Under the pieces are notes generated by a model. It made no database searches and was not told where the DNA came from. It was given only the letters and a program-made list of their open reading frames with translations. Both the position numbers and the translations under genes were made by a program. 64,000 nt of DNA from a virus. Numbering within the stretch: the stretch's first letter is position 1; each line of letters opens with the position of its first letter. The stretch lies in the IMG/VR virus record IMGVR_UViG_3300032605_000009, positions 1 to 64,000 of that record. One strand, 5' to 3'. Positions 41,491-50,691 of this stretch are shown here, in pieces.

Positions 41491-41888
41491 CCGAGAGAGC
41501 TATAGCTTTCCCGTTTTCAATTGACTCAACTGGGTCGATCTTGACAACCACAAATGAGGAGAAGATCTGGCAAGACAGAGTTGCCTTTGTCCTGCTTACC
41601 AATGAAGGCGAAAGAGTTATGCGCCCTACATTTGGCTCCCAGATAAACGCCCTTATCTTTGAGAACAACTTCTCTAGCACTACTGCCGCCGAACGTGTGG
41701 TGGCTGGTGCGTTCTCACGCTGGCTACCCACGCTAAAACTGAACAACGTAGTCGCTCTTCCAGACACAGTTAGCGGAGGATTGGTAGTCCAAATTACTTA
41801 TACTTTACCTAGCGGCCAGCCAGGTACGGTCACCACCTATACCAACACAGCAAACATTAACCGCTACGGCGATATCGTAACGAACTAA
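41487..41888 (+). CDS. Baseplate wedge protein gpW/gp25
   Basis: A 133-residue protein from ATG 41487, which overlaps the previous stop (ATGA); an in-frame ATG at 41469 is less likely. The blocks AIAFPFSIDSTGSI, LLTNEGERVMRPTFGSQINALIF and RWLPTLKLNNV match the gp25-like family, which starts sheath polymerisation. Followed by baseplate J, as usual. Confidence 0.9.
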   Translation: MTERAIAFPFSIDSTGSILTTTNEEKIWQDRVAFVLLTNEGERVMRPTFGSQINALIFENNFSSTTAAERVVAGAFSRWLPTLKLNNVVALPDTVSGGLVVQITYTLPSGQPGTVTTYTNTANINRYGDIVTN

Positions 41889-41900
41889 GTAGGAGACCAA

Positions 41901-43577
41901 ATGGCAACCAGCAGTAACTATGTCCCACAGGTGGATTACACCTCCCGTGACTATGCGGCTATCAGCGCTGATCTTCAGAACCTGATTCCTAACTTCCTGC
42001 CCGACTGGACCAACCGTGACCCAGCTGACTTTGGTATTACCCTGATTGAGCTATTCGCTTATATGGGTGACCTCATGTCCTACTACATTGACCGCTCTGC
42101 TAACGAGGCATTCTTAACCACAGCCAGCCAGCGTCAAAGCGTTCTTCAGATCGCCAATTTGCTCAATTACACCCCTAGTGGCTTGATTGACGCGACAACC
42201 ACCTTAGAGTTTACAAACTCTACAACCTCAGCTATCACAGTACCAGCGGGTACTCAGGTAGCTACAACTGCCGTAGTAAACGGCACTAACCCACAGGTTA
42301 TCTTTGAAACCCAGCTCGATGTCGTAGTACCAGCAACCAGCACAACTGCTGTTGGAACAGCGTCTTCTACATCAGTGGTAACTTTGTCTGCGGCTAACAC
42401 CAACATCTCTGTAGGAATGACAGTAGCTGGAACAGGCGTCGACTCTGGCACCATAGTAACGGCAGTAAACAGTGACGTCTCTATTACCCTAAGCGAATCT
42501 GTTACTTTGTCAGCAGTCACTCTTACCTTTACTTCTCCAAGCCCAACAGCTTCAGTTCAGGCTCAAGAAGGTCAGACAATCACCTCTGATCCTATTCAGG
42601 TATCTGATGGACTGGCCTCTCAGATTTACCAGCTTGTACAAAGTCCAGTAATCCAAAACAGCGTGGCTGTAACTGTAGACAACAACATCTACACCCAGGT
42701 AAGCAATCTTCTTGACTCAGGTCCAAATGATGCCGTCTTTGCAGTAACAATAGACGCAAACAACAACAGTTACGTTCAGTTTGGCGACAACATCAGTGGC
42801 CGTATCCCGCCAATCAACTCTCTTATTAGCTTCACCTATCGTATTGGCGTAGGCGCGGCAGGAAACGTTTCTGCTGGCTCATTAACCAAGATCTTGAACC
42901 TTAACGCTGCTGGACTTTCCGTAACCCAAGCTAACCCAGCTATCGGTGGCGCAGACATCGAATCCACTGACTCTATCCGTGTAAATGCGCAGGCCCCTGT
43001 GTCAAACAGTGGTCGCGTTGTATCTTTACAGGACTATCAAACCGCAGTTACAGGCGGAGTACAAAATGCTAGTAAAGCTAACGCGATCTCTAGTGTCTAC
43101 ACGGCAGTTACTCTTTATGTAGCTCAAAAAGGTGACCCAGGAATCGATCCACTAACAAGTGATTACACCACTGCGTTCGTTACCTTGTCTTCTTCAGTTC
43201 AAAGCTTCTTGACAGGTAAGACAGCCCCTAACGTAACGGTCAGCGTGCTTCCTCCGACTTATGTACCTATCAACGTTACATTGGCAATCGTTGCCCCTAA
43301 GAACGTGCGAAACAGCACCGTTCAGACCGCTGCAACAGCAGCTATCGCTGGCCTACTTACCTTTGACGCCACATCTTTCGGTGAAACTGTTAAAGTTGAT
43401 GATATAAGGAACGCCCTGTACGCACTAAATAGTCAAAACACTCAGGTGTCAAGCATTACGTTCACGACCGTGGCCCGTTCAAACGGTTCAGGTTACGCGG
43501 ACGTTGTTTGCGCCCCGAATGAGATACCCGAAGCTGGAACAATAACTGTAACCGTAACTGGCGGAATCTCGAGCTAA
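41901..43577 (+). CDS. Baseplate J-like wedge protein
   Basis: A 558-residue protein. The N-terminus YTSRDYAAISADLQNLIPNF and GITLIELFAYMGDLMSYYID, then RQSVLQIANLLNY, are typical of gpJ/gp6-like wedge proteins. Late blocks include VSLQDYQTAVTGGVQNASKA and the final domain with VKVDDIRNALYAL. An extra Thr/Ser/Val-rich insertion (about 140-220) interrupts the usual fold. Wedge subunits make the baseplate frame that triggers contraction. Confidence 0.9.
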   Translation: MATSSNYVPQVDYTSRDYAAISADLQNLIPNFLPDWTNRDPADFGITLIELFAYMGDLMSYYIDRSANEAFLTTASQRQSVLQIANLLNYTPSGLIDATTTLEFTNSTTSAITVPAGTQVATTAVVNGTNPQVIFETQLDVVVPATSTTAVGTASSTSVVTLSAANTNISVGMTVAGTGVDSGTIVTAVNSDVSITLSESVTLSAVTLTFTSPSPTASVQAQEGQTITSDPIQVSDGLASQIYQLVQSPVIQNSVAVTVDNNIYTQVSNLLDSGPNDAVFAVTIDANNNSYVQFGDNISGRIPPINSLISFTYRIGVGAAGNVSAGSLTKILNLNAAGLSVTQANPAIGGADIESTDSIRVNAQAPVSNSGRVVSLQDYQTAVTGGVQNASKANAISSVYTAVTLYVAQKGDPGIDPLTSDYTTAFVTLSSSVQSFLTGKTAPNVTVSVLPPTYVPINVTLAIVAPKNVRNSTVQTAATAAIAGLLTFDATSFGETVKVDDIRNALYALNSQNTQVSSITFTTVARSNGSGYADVVCAPNEIPEAGTITVTVTGGISS

Positions 43578-43586
43578 GGACAGAGA

Positions 43587-43946
43587 ATGACTACTTACTA
43601 TCCAAATGGGATAACCCCTTTTACTACTCACGTAGACATCACTGAGATCATTGATGCGTCTCATGTCAACAAGCTTCAGACTGAAGTAACCTCTATCGAA
43701 ACAATCGTAGGTGTTACCCCATCTACTGTACCTACAGGCGGCTTTGCTACCGACCTTACGGCAGCTTCCAGCACGAGCAATCCAACGCCTACGTCAAATT
43801 TGTACTTGACGGCTGGGACTCAATTTAACAGCATCTCTGATCGTATTACAAACGTTGAAAACATTGCTATCACGGCTTACACCTCAGGAGCAGCTGCAGC
43901 ACAGGTAGGAAATGTACTAGCGGTAGAAGTACTCGGCGGATTCTAA
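43587..43946 (+). CDS. Small baseplate or fibre-linker protein
   Basis: A 119-residue protein, one short step after baseplate J. Helical ASHVNKLQTEVTSIETIVGV suggests a trimeric coiled coil, followed by Thr/Ser-rich linker and a second helix FNSISDRITNVENIAIT. It lies where tail fibre connectors are normally coded. No family assigned. Confidence 0.5.
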   Translation: MTTYYPNGITPFTTHVDITEIIDASHVNKLQTEVTSIETIVGVTPSTVPTGGFATDLTAASSTSNPTPTSNLYLTAGTQFNSISDRITNVENIAITAYTSGAAAAQVGNVLAVEVLGGF

Positions 43947-43960
43947 CTTAAGGACTACAC

Positions 43961-46255
43961 GTGGCAACATACGGAATTGATTACTACGGCCGCGGCTACT
44001 ACGGAAACGTAAGCCTAGCTAACTTTGACGCAAACCCTTTTACAGCCGCGCCTCTTGACTATGGCAAGATCTATCTTCAATGGAACACGCCTACAGGTAA
44101 CTATTCAGGCATCCGCCTTGTTCGTAACGGTAGCGGTTTTCCTCAAACTGCCGATGATGGAGACGTTCTAGTAGACGGCAGCTATGGAACAGTAGCAAAC
44201 GACTTTTACGACCCATCACCTTACGGCTACGACGGAACCTTGCCTATGGGCAAGTTCTTCTACTACTCAATCTTTGTTTCAGACACTGATACAGGCCAAT
44301 GGGTGCGTGCTGCAAATGCTGCTGGCCTATCTGTCAAAAATTACGGTACGCCAGACGCTATGTACGATTACCTTCCTGGTATCTATAAGACAACAGACAT
44401 TACAGCTCCAGTAGACACCTCTGATAACCCAATTCTCTCTGGGTTTTTAAAGATCTTTGGCTTTTACTACGACATGATGCGCACAGAGATCGACAACATC
44501 ACATCACGCTATGACGTAGCTAACCTTTCTGGAAATCTAATTCCTGGCTTGATGCAGCAGTTCGGCATCCAGTACGAACCTGAGCTAGGTCTTGCTCGTG
44601 GACGATCGTTCCTCTCTAACGTAGTACATATTAACAAAACCAAGGGAAGCCTTGCGGGAGTTCAAGATTACGTTAAATCCTTTACAGGTAACGCTGGAAT
44701 TGTGACATTGGGTAAGAACTTGATGCTTGACATCAATGACTCTTCTGCGGAGCAGAGTATTGGTAGTTGGACAGTCACTAATGCCACGATCACTCAGCAT
44801 GTTCCTCAATTTATTACCTCGTGGTCGGTAAGCGCTAGCACCTCATCTAGCACTCTCACGGTCACAGTGCCAAGTACAGCAGAGTTTTCTACGGGCAATA
44901 CCATTGAGATCTACGGAACTACGCTTATTAACGGCACCTATACGCTTACAGGAACAACCACGTCTACAGTTTCAATGGTGACCGCGACTCCGTTTCCTAC
45001 TGCTCAAAGCGGCACTGGTGGCCAGATTTCTAAGCATGCTCCGTACAACGAGACGGCTAATCCTTACGGTGTCCAAAATGGCCGTAACGGTGAATTTAAG
45101 ATTACTGCTACAGGTACCTCAGCCATTACTGGCACATGCTTAAACACATCAGTAGCTATTGCAGTAGGAAACGACACTACAACAACCTACTACCAGAGCC
45201 CTACCTCTCACAGCATTGGTGTATCCGCTTCTACCGAGTACACCCTCAGCTATAGAGCTTGGTCATACGCAACAGCACGTAGCTTTAAGGCTGGAATTAA
45301 CTGGTACGACCGCACAGGAACAATCATCGGCAGCACCGCACTCGGTTCAGCAACAACATCAACTACAACTTCTTGGACGACTATCAGCGTAACAGCTACC
45401 TCTCCAAGCAATGCTGTATTTGCTATTCCAGTATTTACTATCGCTAGCCCGACTGCCAACGAAGTCCACTTCCTAGATGCGTTTCAGTTTGAGGCAGGTG
45501 GATCAGTTACCTACTTCCAAGAGTCTCGCTTAGTGCAGATAGCAGTCGCCGCAAACCGAGTCAACCTCTTTGTTAATCCTAACTTTGAGTACAGCACGAA
45601 TGCTCCTTGGACTGCTACTAACGGAACACTGATTACGCAGTCGGACACTGTAGTACCTAACTCATCACCTAACATTGCTATCAGCTCAAGCGCTTTAGAG
45701 CTTCATAACTCAAGCACCTCAGCAGTTACCTTAAGCTCAGCAGCTACTTCAGCTGACTACATGCCAGTGCTTAGCAATGAGACCTACACCTTTAGCGGTT
45801 ACTTCTTTATGTCACCAGATGATGGAGCACCTGCTCCGCAAGGAATTTACTTCAAGACAATCTGGTATGACTCAAGTAACACACTCATCTCGTCTAGCTT
45901 TAGCCAGACGTTTACAGTAAGTACTACTGAGTGGAACAGATTCTCGTTTACAACGGCTTCTCCTAATAATGCTGCTAGCTGTAAGTTTCAGGTCGTATGG
46001 CCAGCACCTACTACCACAGGCATTGCGATATTGATGGATGCCTTCCTATTTGAGGCCTCTGCTTATGTGGACAGCTTCTTTGACGGAAGCTTTGGTTACG
46101 CTGATCTAGGCGATGTAACTTGGAAGGGCACACCTAATCAGAGCCCTAGTTACTACTACCGTAACCGCTTTGCTACGCAGAACCGCGTCAACGAGACACT
46201 GCCTAACTACCTGATGATAGGAACTAACTTTGCAACTTATTACGCGCAAGCGTAG
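43961..46255 (+). CDS. Tail protein I-like baseplate protein with carbohydrate-binding-like modules
   Basis: A 764-residue protein from GTG 43961. Residues about 120-250 (PDAMYDYLPGIYKTTD, LIPGLMQQFGIQYEPELGLARGR as the start of the block, and VHINKTKGSLAGVQDYVKSFTG) match the gpI-like family that links wedges to fibres. The N-terminal 120 residues look like a fibronectin-like domain. Two C-terminal modules (LMLDINDSSAEQSIGSWTV and NLFVNPNFEYSTNAPWTATN) resemble CBM4/9-type sugar-binding jelly rolls. It could bind host surface glycans directly from the baseplate. Confidence 0.75.
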   Translation: MATYGIDYYGRGYYGNVSLANFDANPFTAAPLDYGKIYLQWNTPTGNYSGIRLVRNGSGFPQTADDGDVLVDGSYGTVANDFYDPSPYGYDGTLPMGKFFYYSIFVSDTDTGQWVRAANAAGLSVKNYGTPDAMYDYLPGIYKTTDITAPVDTSDNPILSGFLKIFGFYYDMMRTEIDNITSRYDVANLSGNLIPGLMQQFGIQYEPELGLARGRSFLSNVVHINKTKGSLAGVQDYVKSFTGNAGIVTLGKNLMLDINDSSAEQSIGSWTVTNATITQHVPQFITSWSVSASTSSSTLTVTVPSTAEFSTGNTIEIYGTTLINGTYTLTGTTTSTVSMVTATPFPTAQSGTGGQISKHAPYNETANPYGVQNGRNGEFKITATGTSAITGTCLNTSVAIAVGNDTTTTYYQSPTSHSIGVSASTEYTLSYRAWSYATARSFKAGINWYDRTGTIIGSTALGSATTSTTTSWTTISVTATSPSNAVFAIPVFTIASPTANEVHFLDAFQFEAGGSVTYFQESRLVQIAVAANRVNLFVNPNFEYSTNAPWTATNGTLITQSDTVVPNSSPNIAISSSALELHNSSTSAVTLSSAATSADYMPVLSNETYTFSGYFFMSPDDGAPAPQGIYFKTIWYDSSNTLISSSFSQTFTVSTTEWNRFSFTTASPNNAASCKFQVVWPAPTTTGIAILMDAFLFEASAYVDSFFDGSFGYADLGDVTWKGTPNQSPSYYYRNRFATQNRVNETLPNYLMIGTNFATYYAQA

Positions 46256-46264
46256 TATGGAGCT

Positions 46265-46519
46265 ATGACCACCTTATTTTTAGTTTCAGGCTTTGTAGCC
46301 TTCTTCATAGCTGTCGTCGAACAGCTTGTTGATCTACGAGCCTTCAAGGCGCTTCTCTGCCTAATTCTATCTGCGGGGGCTGTGGCAATCGTAGGCGGGC
46401 TTACTACGCGCCAAGAAATCCTTTACACAGTTGGCGGTGCCTTCTTTGGTCCCATGCTTGCTTTAGCCACTGACAAGATGTCGACATTTACCCAGGCGGT
46501 AGTGCGAACTCGCGAGTAG
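46265..46519 (+). CDS. Small membrane protein
   Basis: An 84-residue protein with three hydrophobic segments: FLVSGFVAFFIAVVEQLV, LLCLILSAGAVAIVGGL and TVGGAFFGPMLALAT. A third holin-like candidate or a superinfection/host-membrane protein. It is the last gene of the tail block, and a gap with its own ribosome site follows. No family assigned. Confidence 0.55.
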   Translation: MTTLFLVSGFVAFFIAVVEQLVDLRAFKALLCLILSAGAVAIVGGLTTRQEILYTVGGAFFGPMLALATDKMSTFTQAVVRTRE

Positions 46520-46552
46520 GTGTATCATGGTCAACCTCTGAAAGGGAGAACC

Positions 46553-47155
46553 ATGAACTCATATATCGTAATTGCTGGAAACGGCGAGACAAGCCGTAAC
46601 AATCTAGAAGCTTTGGTTTCTGATTATGTAATCATGCTAAAGCAAAAGAAGAAGACGCCAATGCTGGCCTTCTTAGCTAACGACAAGCCTTCACTGGCCC
46701 AGACTTGGGCTTGGCAGTATGCCAAGGACAAGGGAATTGAGTGCACACTCTTTGCTGTCAAGGAATCGGCCGCTGGCAAACTAAGCCACATCTCATTTAA
46801 CCAGTCCGACAACCCCGCCAAGTTAGCTATTGACGTCTTTGGAACAGAGGAGACTAATGTCTTCTTGCTTTGGGATGCCGATGACCCTGAAACCGTAGAG
46901 ATCGCCTCTGAGTTCGCCTCAGCAGGCGTAGTTTGCTACGACCTGACAAATGGGCTCCTACCTATCGAACCAGTAGGCCCTAAATCGGCCCCAGAATCGC
47001 CTATGAAGCCCTTAGAGGCCGAAATGGTACTCAAGCCTGTCGTCTTGCCTGTCGAGGCCCCTAGCGTAACTACAGAGCCCTCTGACAAGGCACAGGCAAT
47101 CCGTCAGGCAGCCCTAGATTTTGCTGAAGCGATTATCAAAGCGATCAATGCTTAG
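46553..47155 (+). CDS. Hypothetical protein with Rossmann-like N-terminus
   Basis: A 200-residue protein from ATG 46553 behind AAAGGGAGAA (an upstream GTG at 46520 is less likely). The first 125 residues alternate strands and helices: SYIVIAGNGETSRNNLEALV, MLAFLANDKPSLAQTWAW, NVFLLWDADDPETVEIASEF. A Pro/Glu-rich linker precedes a C-terminal helix DKAQAIRQAALDFAEAIIKA. It resembles nucleotide- or DNA-processing folds but has no clear active site. It begins the replication region, overlapping the initiator-like gene. Confidence 0.5.
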   Translation: MNSYIVIAGNGETSRNNLEALVSDYVIMLKQKKKTPMLAFLANDKPSLAQTWAWQYAKDKGIECTLFAVKESAAGKLSHISFNQSDNPAKLAIDVFGTEETNVFLLWDADDPETVEIASEFASAGVVCYDLTNGLLPIEPVGPKSAPESPMKPLEAEMVLKPVVLPVEAPSVTTEPSDKAQAIRQAALDFAEAIIKAINA

Positions 47156-48041
47156 CCTTCGCGCCACTGGGCTATATGCCTATATTTGCCAGAACCCTGA
47201 CGAGTCTCTTTCGGCGATCTCAATCGCCAAGAAGTTTCAAGAGGGCGAGAAGGCTGTTCGCGCTGCCCTTAACGAACTCCGTGAGGCTGGTTTGATCATA
47301 ACCAGGACAATACGGACATCCAAAGGCCAGCTAATCAAGGTGACCGAGCTAGTAGCGGACTCCCAAAACCGAGCGGCGGAAACCGGCGGATACATACAGC
47401 TGAATGAGCTCTATAGCCAGAACAGCCTATTAACCCAAATAGCTAGTTCTTCTAATAGAGATATAAGCTTTGCTAATAGTAAAACGGAGTTTTACGAGGA
47501 AGAGAAGTTTGAGATAGGAGAAGAGATGGGCTACGAGTTCTTCGGCAAGACCTCCTCTGGAGATGATGAAGTGGCCGTAGAGCGTAAGAAGTTCGAAGAC
47601 CAGAAGAAGGCCGAGTACCAAGAGGCCAAGCTAAAGAAGCATGAGGAGACGTTCCGTGCTCGTAAGGATGTGGCTCCAGAACTCTGGACCTCATCAGATA
47701 CGGCCCGCCAGTTCTCATCCATGATCCACGACCGCTGGGATATTCCGCCTTGGAAGGTTTCCGACACGCCGCTATCGGCCGCTATCTATCAGGCACGCCA
47801 GAAGCACGACACCAATGGCGCTATAGAGCTGGTTATGCTTAAGATGTTCTTTGCTCAGGATAACGTCAAGGCTATGAAGGATCCGAACATCATGTGGCGT
47901 CACTTCATCTCTTCATTTGGCTCCTTGTCAGATCGTGCTAAGCTGGAGATGCCAGACCCTGAGAAGAGAGCAAGATCAGAAGAGCGAGCTGCTAAGGTTA
48001 ACGCCTTCCTATTCGAGTTAGATGAGGATTCAGATGTATAA
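47148..48041 (+). CDS. Winged-helix replication initiator-like protein
   Basis: A 297-residue protein from ATG 47148, overlapping the previous stop. Residues about 1-75 are a winged helix (AYICQNPDESLSAISIAKKF, GEKAVRAALNELREAGLIIT, IRTSKGQLIKVTEL), as in DnaD-like and RepA-like initiators. The middle is charged and helical; the end has MWRHFISSFGSLSDRAKL. It sits directly before a helicase loader and a DnaB helicase, so it may recognise the origin or help load the helicase. This role is inferred. Confidence 0.65.
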   Translation: MLSLRATGLYAYICQNPDESLSAISIAKKFQEGEKAVRAALNELREAGLIITRTIRTSKGQLIKVTELVADSQNRAAETGGYIQLNELYSQNSLLTQIASSSNRDISFANSKTEFYEEEKFEIGEEMGYEFFGKTSSGDDEVAVERKKFEDQKKAEYQEAKLKKHEETFRARKDVAPELWTSSDTARQFSSMIHDRWDIPPWKVSDTPLSAAIYQARQKHDTNGAIELVMLKMFFAQDNVKAMKDPNIMWRHFISSFGSLSDRAKLEMPDPEKRARSEERAAKVNAFLFELDEDSDV

Positions 48042-48729
48042 GCCAGAGGCACTAAAGGTAAAACGCAAAGCTTGGCTAAAGCTTTCAGGCGTTCCTGCAT
48101 CTTCTACAGGTTGGCGCTTAGAGGATTGCACAGACCTTGATGCCGATGATGCAAAGAAGATCGCTGCATGGGTGGCACATGCTAAGAACGGTCGCATCAT
48201 CCGAGCATTAGGTCAGAAAGGTTGTGGCAGAGGTCTACTGCTACATGGCGACCCAGGGTTCGGTAAGTCAACAGTTGCTTCAGCGATCCTGCAGGAGATG
48301 ATCACGAAGTTCATGCTCGTGTCATTTGACGCAGAAGCTCAAGTGGTCGTTCGCCCTTGCTACTTCTCTAGCTACAACGCTATTGTTGCGCTGAAGGGCA
48401 GCACGATGAACGATGAGGTTTCAGATGCTGACCTTAAGCTGATGTCAGGAATTATGGGCGAGTGTAAGGACGATGCTTACAACGTACGTGTTCTTGTCAT
48501 TGACGACATTGGTAAAGAGCATATGAGCCAAAGCGGTTGGCAACGTAACCTACTACATGACATTCTTCGTACTCGTTACTCAAAAGGTTTACCTACTATC
48601 GTTACAACTAACTTAGAGGTAGATGATTGGGCACAAGTTTACGGAGAGGCTACAGGTAGCTTTATCAACGAAGCTTTTGGCATTATCGCCGTTAAAAGTA
48701 AGGCAGGTGATTTAAGATTAAAGGCATGA
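48034..48729 (+). CDS. DnaC-like helicase loader ATPase
   Basis: A 231-residue AAA+ protein from ATG 48034, with GAGGA ahead (an ATG at 48022 has none). Walker A GDPGFGKST (about 72-80), Walker B VLVIDD (153-158), and sensor 1 TIVTTN are in order. The family is DnaC/DnaI/IstB. It is expected to place the DnaB ring on DNA. It overlaps the initiator-like gene and the SWIM protein gene. Confidence 0.85.
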   Translation: MYKPEALKVKRKAWLKLSGVPASSTGWRLEDCTDLDADDAKKIAAWVAHAKNGRIIRALGQKGCGRGLLLHGDPGFGKSTVASAILQEMITKFMLVSFDAEAQVVVRPCYFSSYNAIVALKGSTMNDEVSDADLKLMSGIMGECKDDAYNVRVLVIDDIGKEHMSQSGWQRNLLHDILRTRYSKGLPTIVTTNLEVDDWAQVYGEATGSFINEAFGIIAVKSKAGDLRLKA

Positions 48730-49022
48730 CGCAAAAGAAGTTGTTACAGGTATTTCTCAGCAAGACGCAGACTCCAGGACCTGGCGTCTACGAAGTATCT
48801 ATAGATGACTACGACAATCTGTCCTGTACATGCTCTGGATGGACTGCTAAGGCAACCTGTAAGCACACTCGTTTTGTTAACGCACGCATCGAGAGTAACG
48901 GTGGTACTTACCCGCTAGAGATCTCTGATAGAGCCAGCACTGAAGATGCTGATCTGGCTCAACGATCAGACGAAGCTTTTAGAAGTTTTATTATCAGATT
49001 CGGGAAAATAGAGGTTTACTAA
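48726..49022 (+). CDS. SWIM-type zinc finger protein
   Basis: A 98-residue protein with CxC...CxH: C34, C36, C45 and H47 in LSCTCSGWTAKATCKHTRFV. This spacing is the SWIM zinc finger, known for protein and DNA contacts. The tail is acidic, then hydrophobic. It overlaps the helicase loader by four bases. Its role in replication is inferred from position. Confidence 0.7.
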   Translation: MTQKKLLQVFLSKTQTPGPGVYEVSIDDYDNLSCTCSGWTAKATCKHTRFVNARIESNGGTYPLEISDRASTEDADLAQRSDEAFRSFIIRFGKIEVY

Positions 49023-49025
49023 CAA

Positions 49026-49451
49026 ATGCTAAAAGGGGACATCAGTAACGCTTTACCAAGACGCTTCTTGGTTAACATTGATGTGGTACGTTCTTCCAAG
49101 CCGCAGATTAAAAAGCGTCTGGGTATCATTCCAACTGTTCAATACACGCATGAATACAACATGCAGATGCTTAGCCGTTTCTACATCCATACGGTTAAGG
49201 TAGGCGAAACGCTAGAGCTCTTCTCTGTAGAGAACTCTCAAGAAGAGCTTGACGAAATGATGGAGTACCTAGATCGTATTGGGACTAATCCATTTCGCTA
49301 CTTCACTTCTTACTCATCGCTGGCTCACGTAGTCGCAGAGCTTCCTTACCGACCAGAGCTTGTCGGAGTTGTAGATACCTCAGAACGTTTGCTACGTTAC
49401 GGTCATTGGGGCATAACCCCAGAAGAATTTTTTGGAGGAAAGCGTGACTAA
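49026..49451 (+). CDS. Conserved hypothetical protein before DnaB
   Basis: A 141-residue alpha/beta protein with RRFLVNIDVVRSSKPQIKKR, IPTVQYTHEYNMQML and FRYFTSYSSLAHVVAELPYR. No motif recognised. It lies between the SWIM protein and the DnaB helicase and overlaps the latter by eight bases, so it may be a replication accessory factor. Confidence 0.5.
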   Translation: MLKGDISNALPRRFLVNIDVVRSSKPQIKKRLGIIPTVQYTHEYNMQMLSRFYIHTVKVGETLELFSVENSQEELDEMMEYLDRIGTNPFRYFTSYSSLAHVVAELPYRPELVGVVDTSERLLRYGHWGITPEEFFGGKRD

Positions 49452-50691
49452 TGAAACTCGTATGCTGCATAAGGCAATCATTGACCGCAACCTCACGCCA
49501 GTATTCTCTCGTGGAGTAACTGACGACTGGTTCCGAGATGAGGGTGATCGACGACTTTTCTTGTTTATGCGTAAGCACTATGCTAACTACAGCGAGGTGC
49601 CTTCGCTCAACGCTATCAAAGATAACTTTCCTAACTTTGAGCTAGATACTGAGGTCTCTGACAGTATTGAGTACCTAGTTGATAACGTCATTACCTCTCG
49701 TCGCAAAGAGGCGACTGAGAAGATCATTGATCGTGCTATCCGCACTATTGAGAAGGATAAAGACCATGAGGCTGCTCTTATTGAGATGCAGGGCGGTATC
49801 GCCGCTCTTGACCAAGAGGGATTTAGCTTCAAGTCAGACTACGACCTTACAGAAGATCCAGAGGCTCGTTTTCAAGAGTACTTGTCTCGTAAAGATCGTC
49901 CCGACTCTTTGCTTGGTTATGCCACAGGCTTTCCAACCATTGACTCAACACTAAGCGGTATCCAACGCGGCCAGCTCATTGTTATCGCTGCTTTGCCTAA
50001 GACAGGTAAGTCAACGCTACTAATGCAAATGGCTCTGAATATGCACAACGACGGCAAGTCAATTATGTTCGTTACCTTTGAGATGACTGCTTTTGAGCAA
50101 GCGCTTCGTTATGATGCTATGCGCTCTAAGCTTTCATACCAGCGCTTGTCTACAGGTACTATGACACCTGATGAAGAGGCGCGATATAGCACCAACCTCA
50201 AAAACCTAAAGAGTTACGATGCTGGGTTCCACCTTGTAGGTTACGACACAGGGCCTTCTCTAACTGTTACAGGTATTGCTAACAAGATTCAAACGCTACA
50301 GCCAGACGTAGTAATCATTGATGGTACTTACCTTATGATCGATGAGAACGGCGAAAAGGTTGGTTCATCACAAGCAATCACCAACATCACACGTGGTACA
50401 AAGAAGCTAGCTATGCGAGCAAACCTACCTGTAATTATGTCTACTCAGTTCCTTGAGAGCAAGACTCGTGGTGGTAAGGCTGACATGTACTCAATCGGTT
50501 ACTCATCTTCTTTTGGTCAAGACGCCGACGTAGTTTTTGGCCTTGAGAAGCAAGATGAGAACGTTGACGAGATGCGCACTCTTAAGATTATGGCCAGCCG
50601 TAACTCTGGTCCTGCTGAGATCGAACTTACATGGGACTGGGATGGTAGTACGTTCCGAGAAGTCGACGAATCAGATTTGAATATTGACTGA
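49444..50691 (+). CDS. dnaB: DnaB-like replicative helicase
   Basis: A 415-residue protein from GTG 49444 behind TTTGGAGGAAAG (a TTG at 49432 is less likely). A helical N-terminal domain is followed by the RecA-like motor: Walker A ALPKTGKST (183-191), FVTFEMTAFEQALR, Walker B region DVVIIDGTYL and the sensor-like MSTQFLESKTRGGK. It unwinds DNA at the fork with the loader and primase next to it. The C-terminus touches the primase gene start (TGATGA). Confidence 0.9.
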   Translation: MTNETRMLHKAIIDRNLTPVFSRGVTDDWFRDEGDRRLFLFMRKHYANYSEVPSLNAIKDNFPNFELDTEVSDSIEYLVDNVITSRRKEATEKIIDRAIRTIEKDKDHEAALIEMQGGIAALDQEGFSFKSDYDLTEDPEARFQEYLSRKDRPDSLLGYATGFPTIDSTLSGIQRGQLIVIAALPKTGKSTLLMQMALNMHNDGKSIMFVTFEMTAFEQALRYDAMRSKLSYQRLSTGTMTPDEEARYSTNLKNLKSYDAGFHLVGYDTGPSLTVTGIANKIQTLQPDVVIIDGTYLMIDENGEKVGSSQAITNITRGTKKLAMRANLPVIMSTQFLESKTRGGKADMYSIGYSSSFGQDADVVFGLEKQDENVDEMRTLKIMASRNSGPAEIELTWDWDGSTFREVDESDLNID

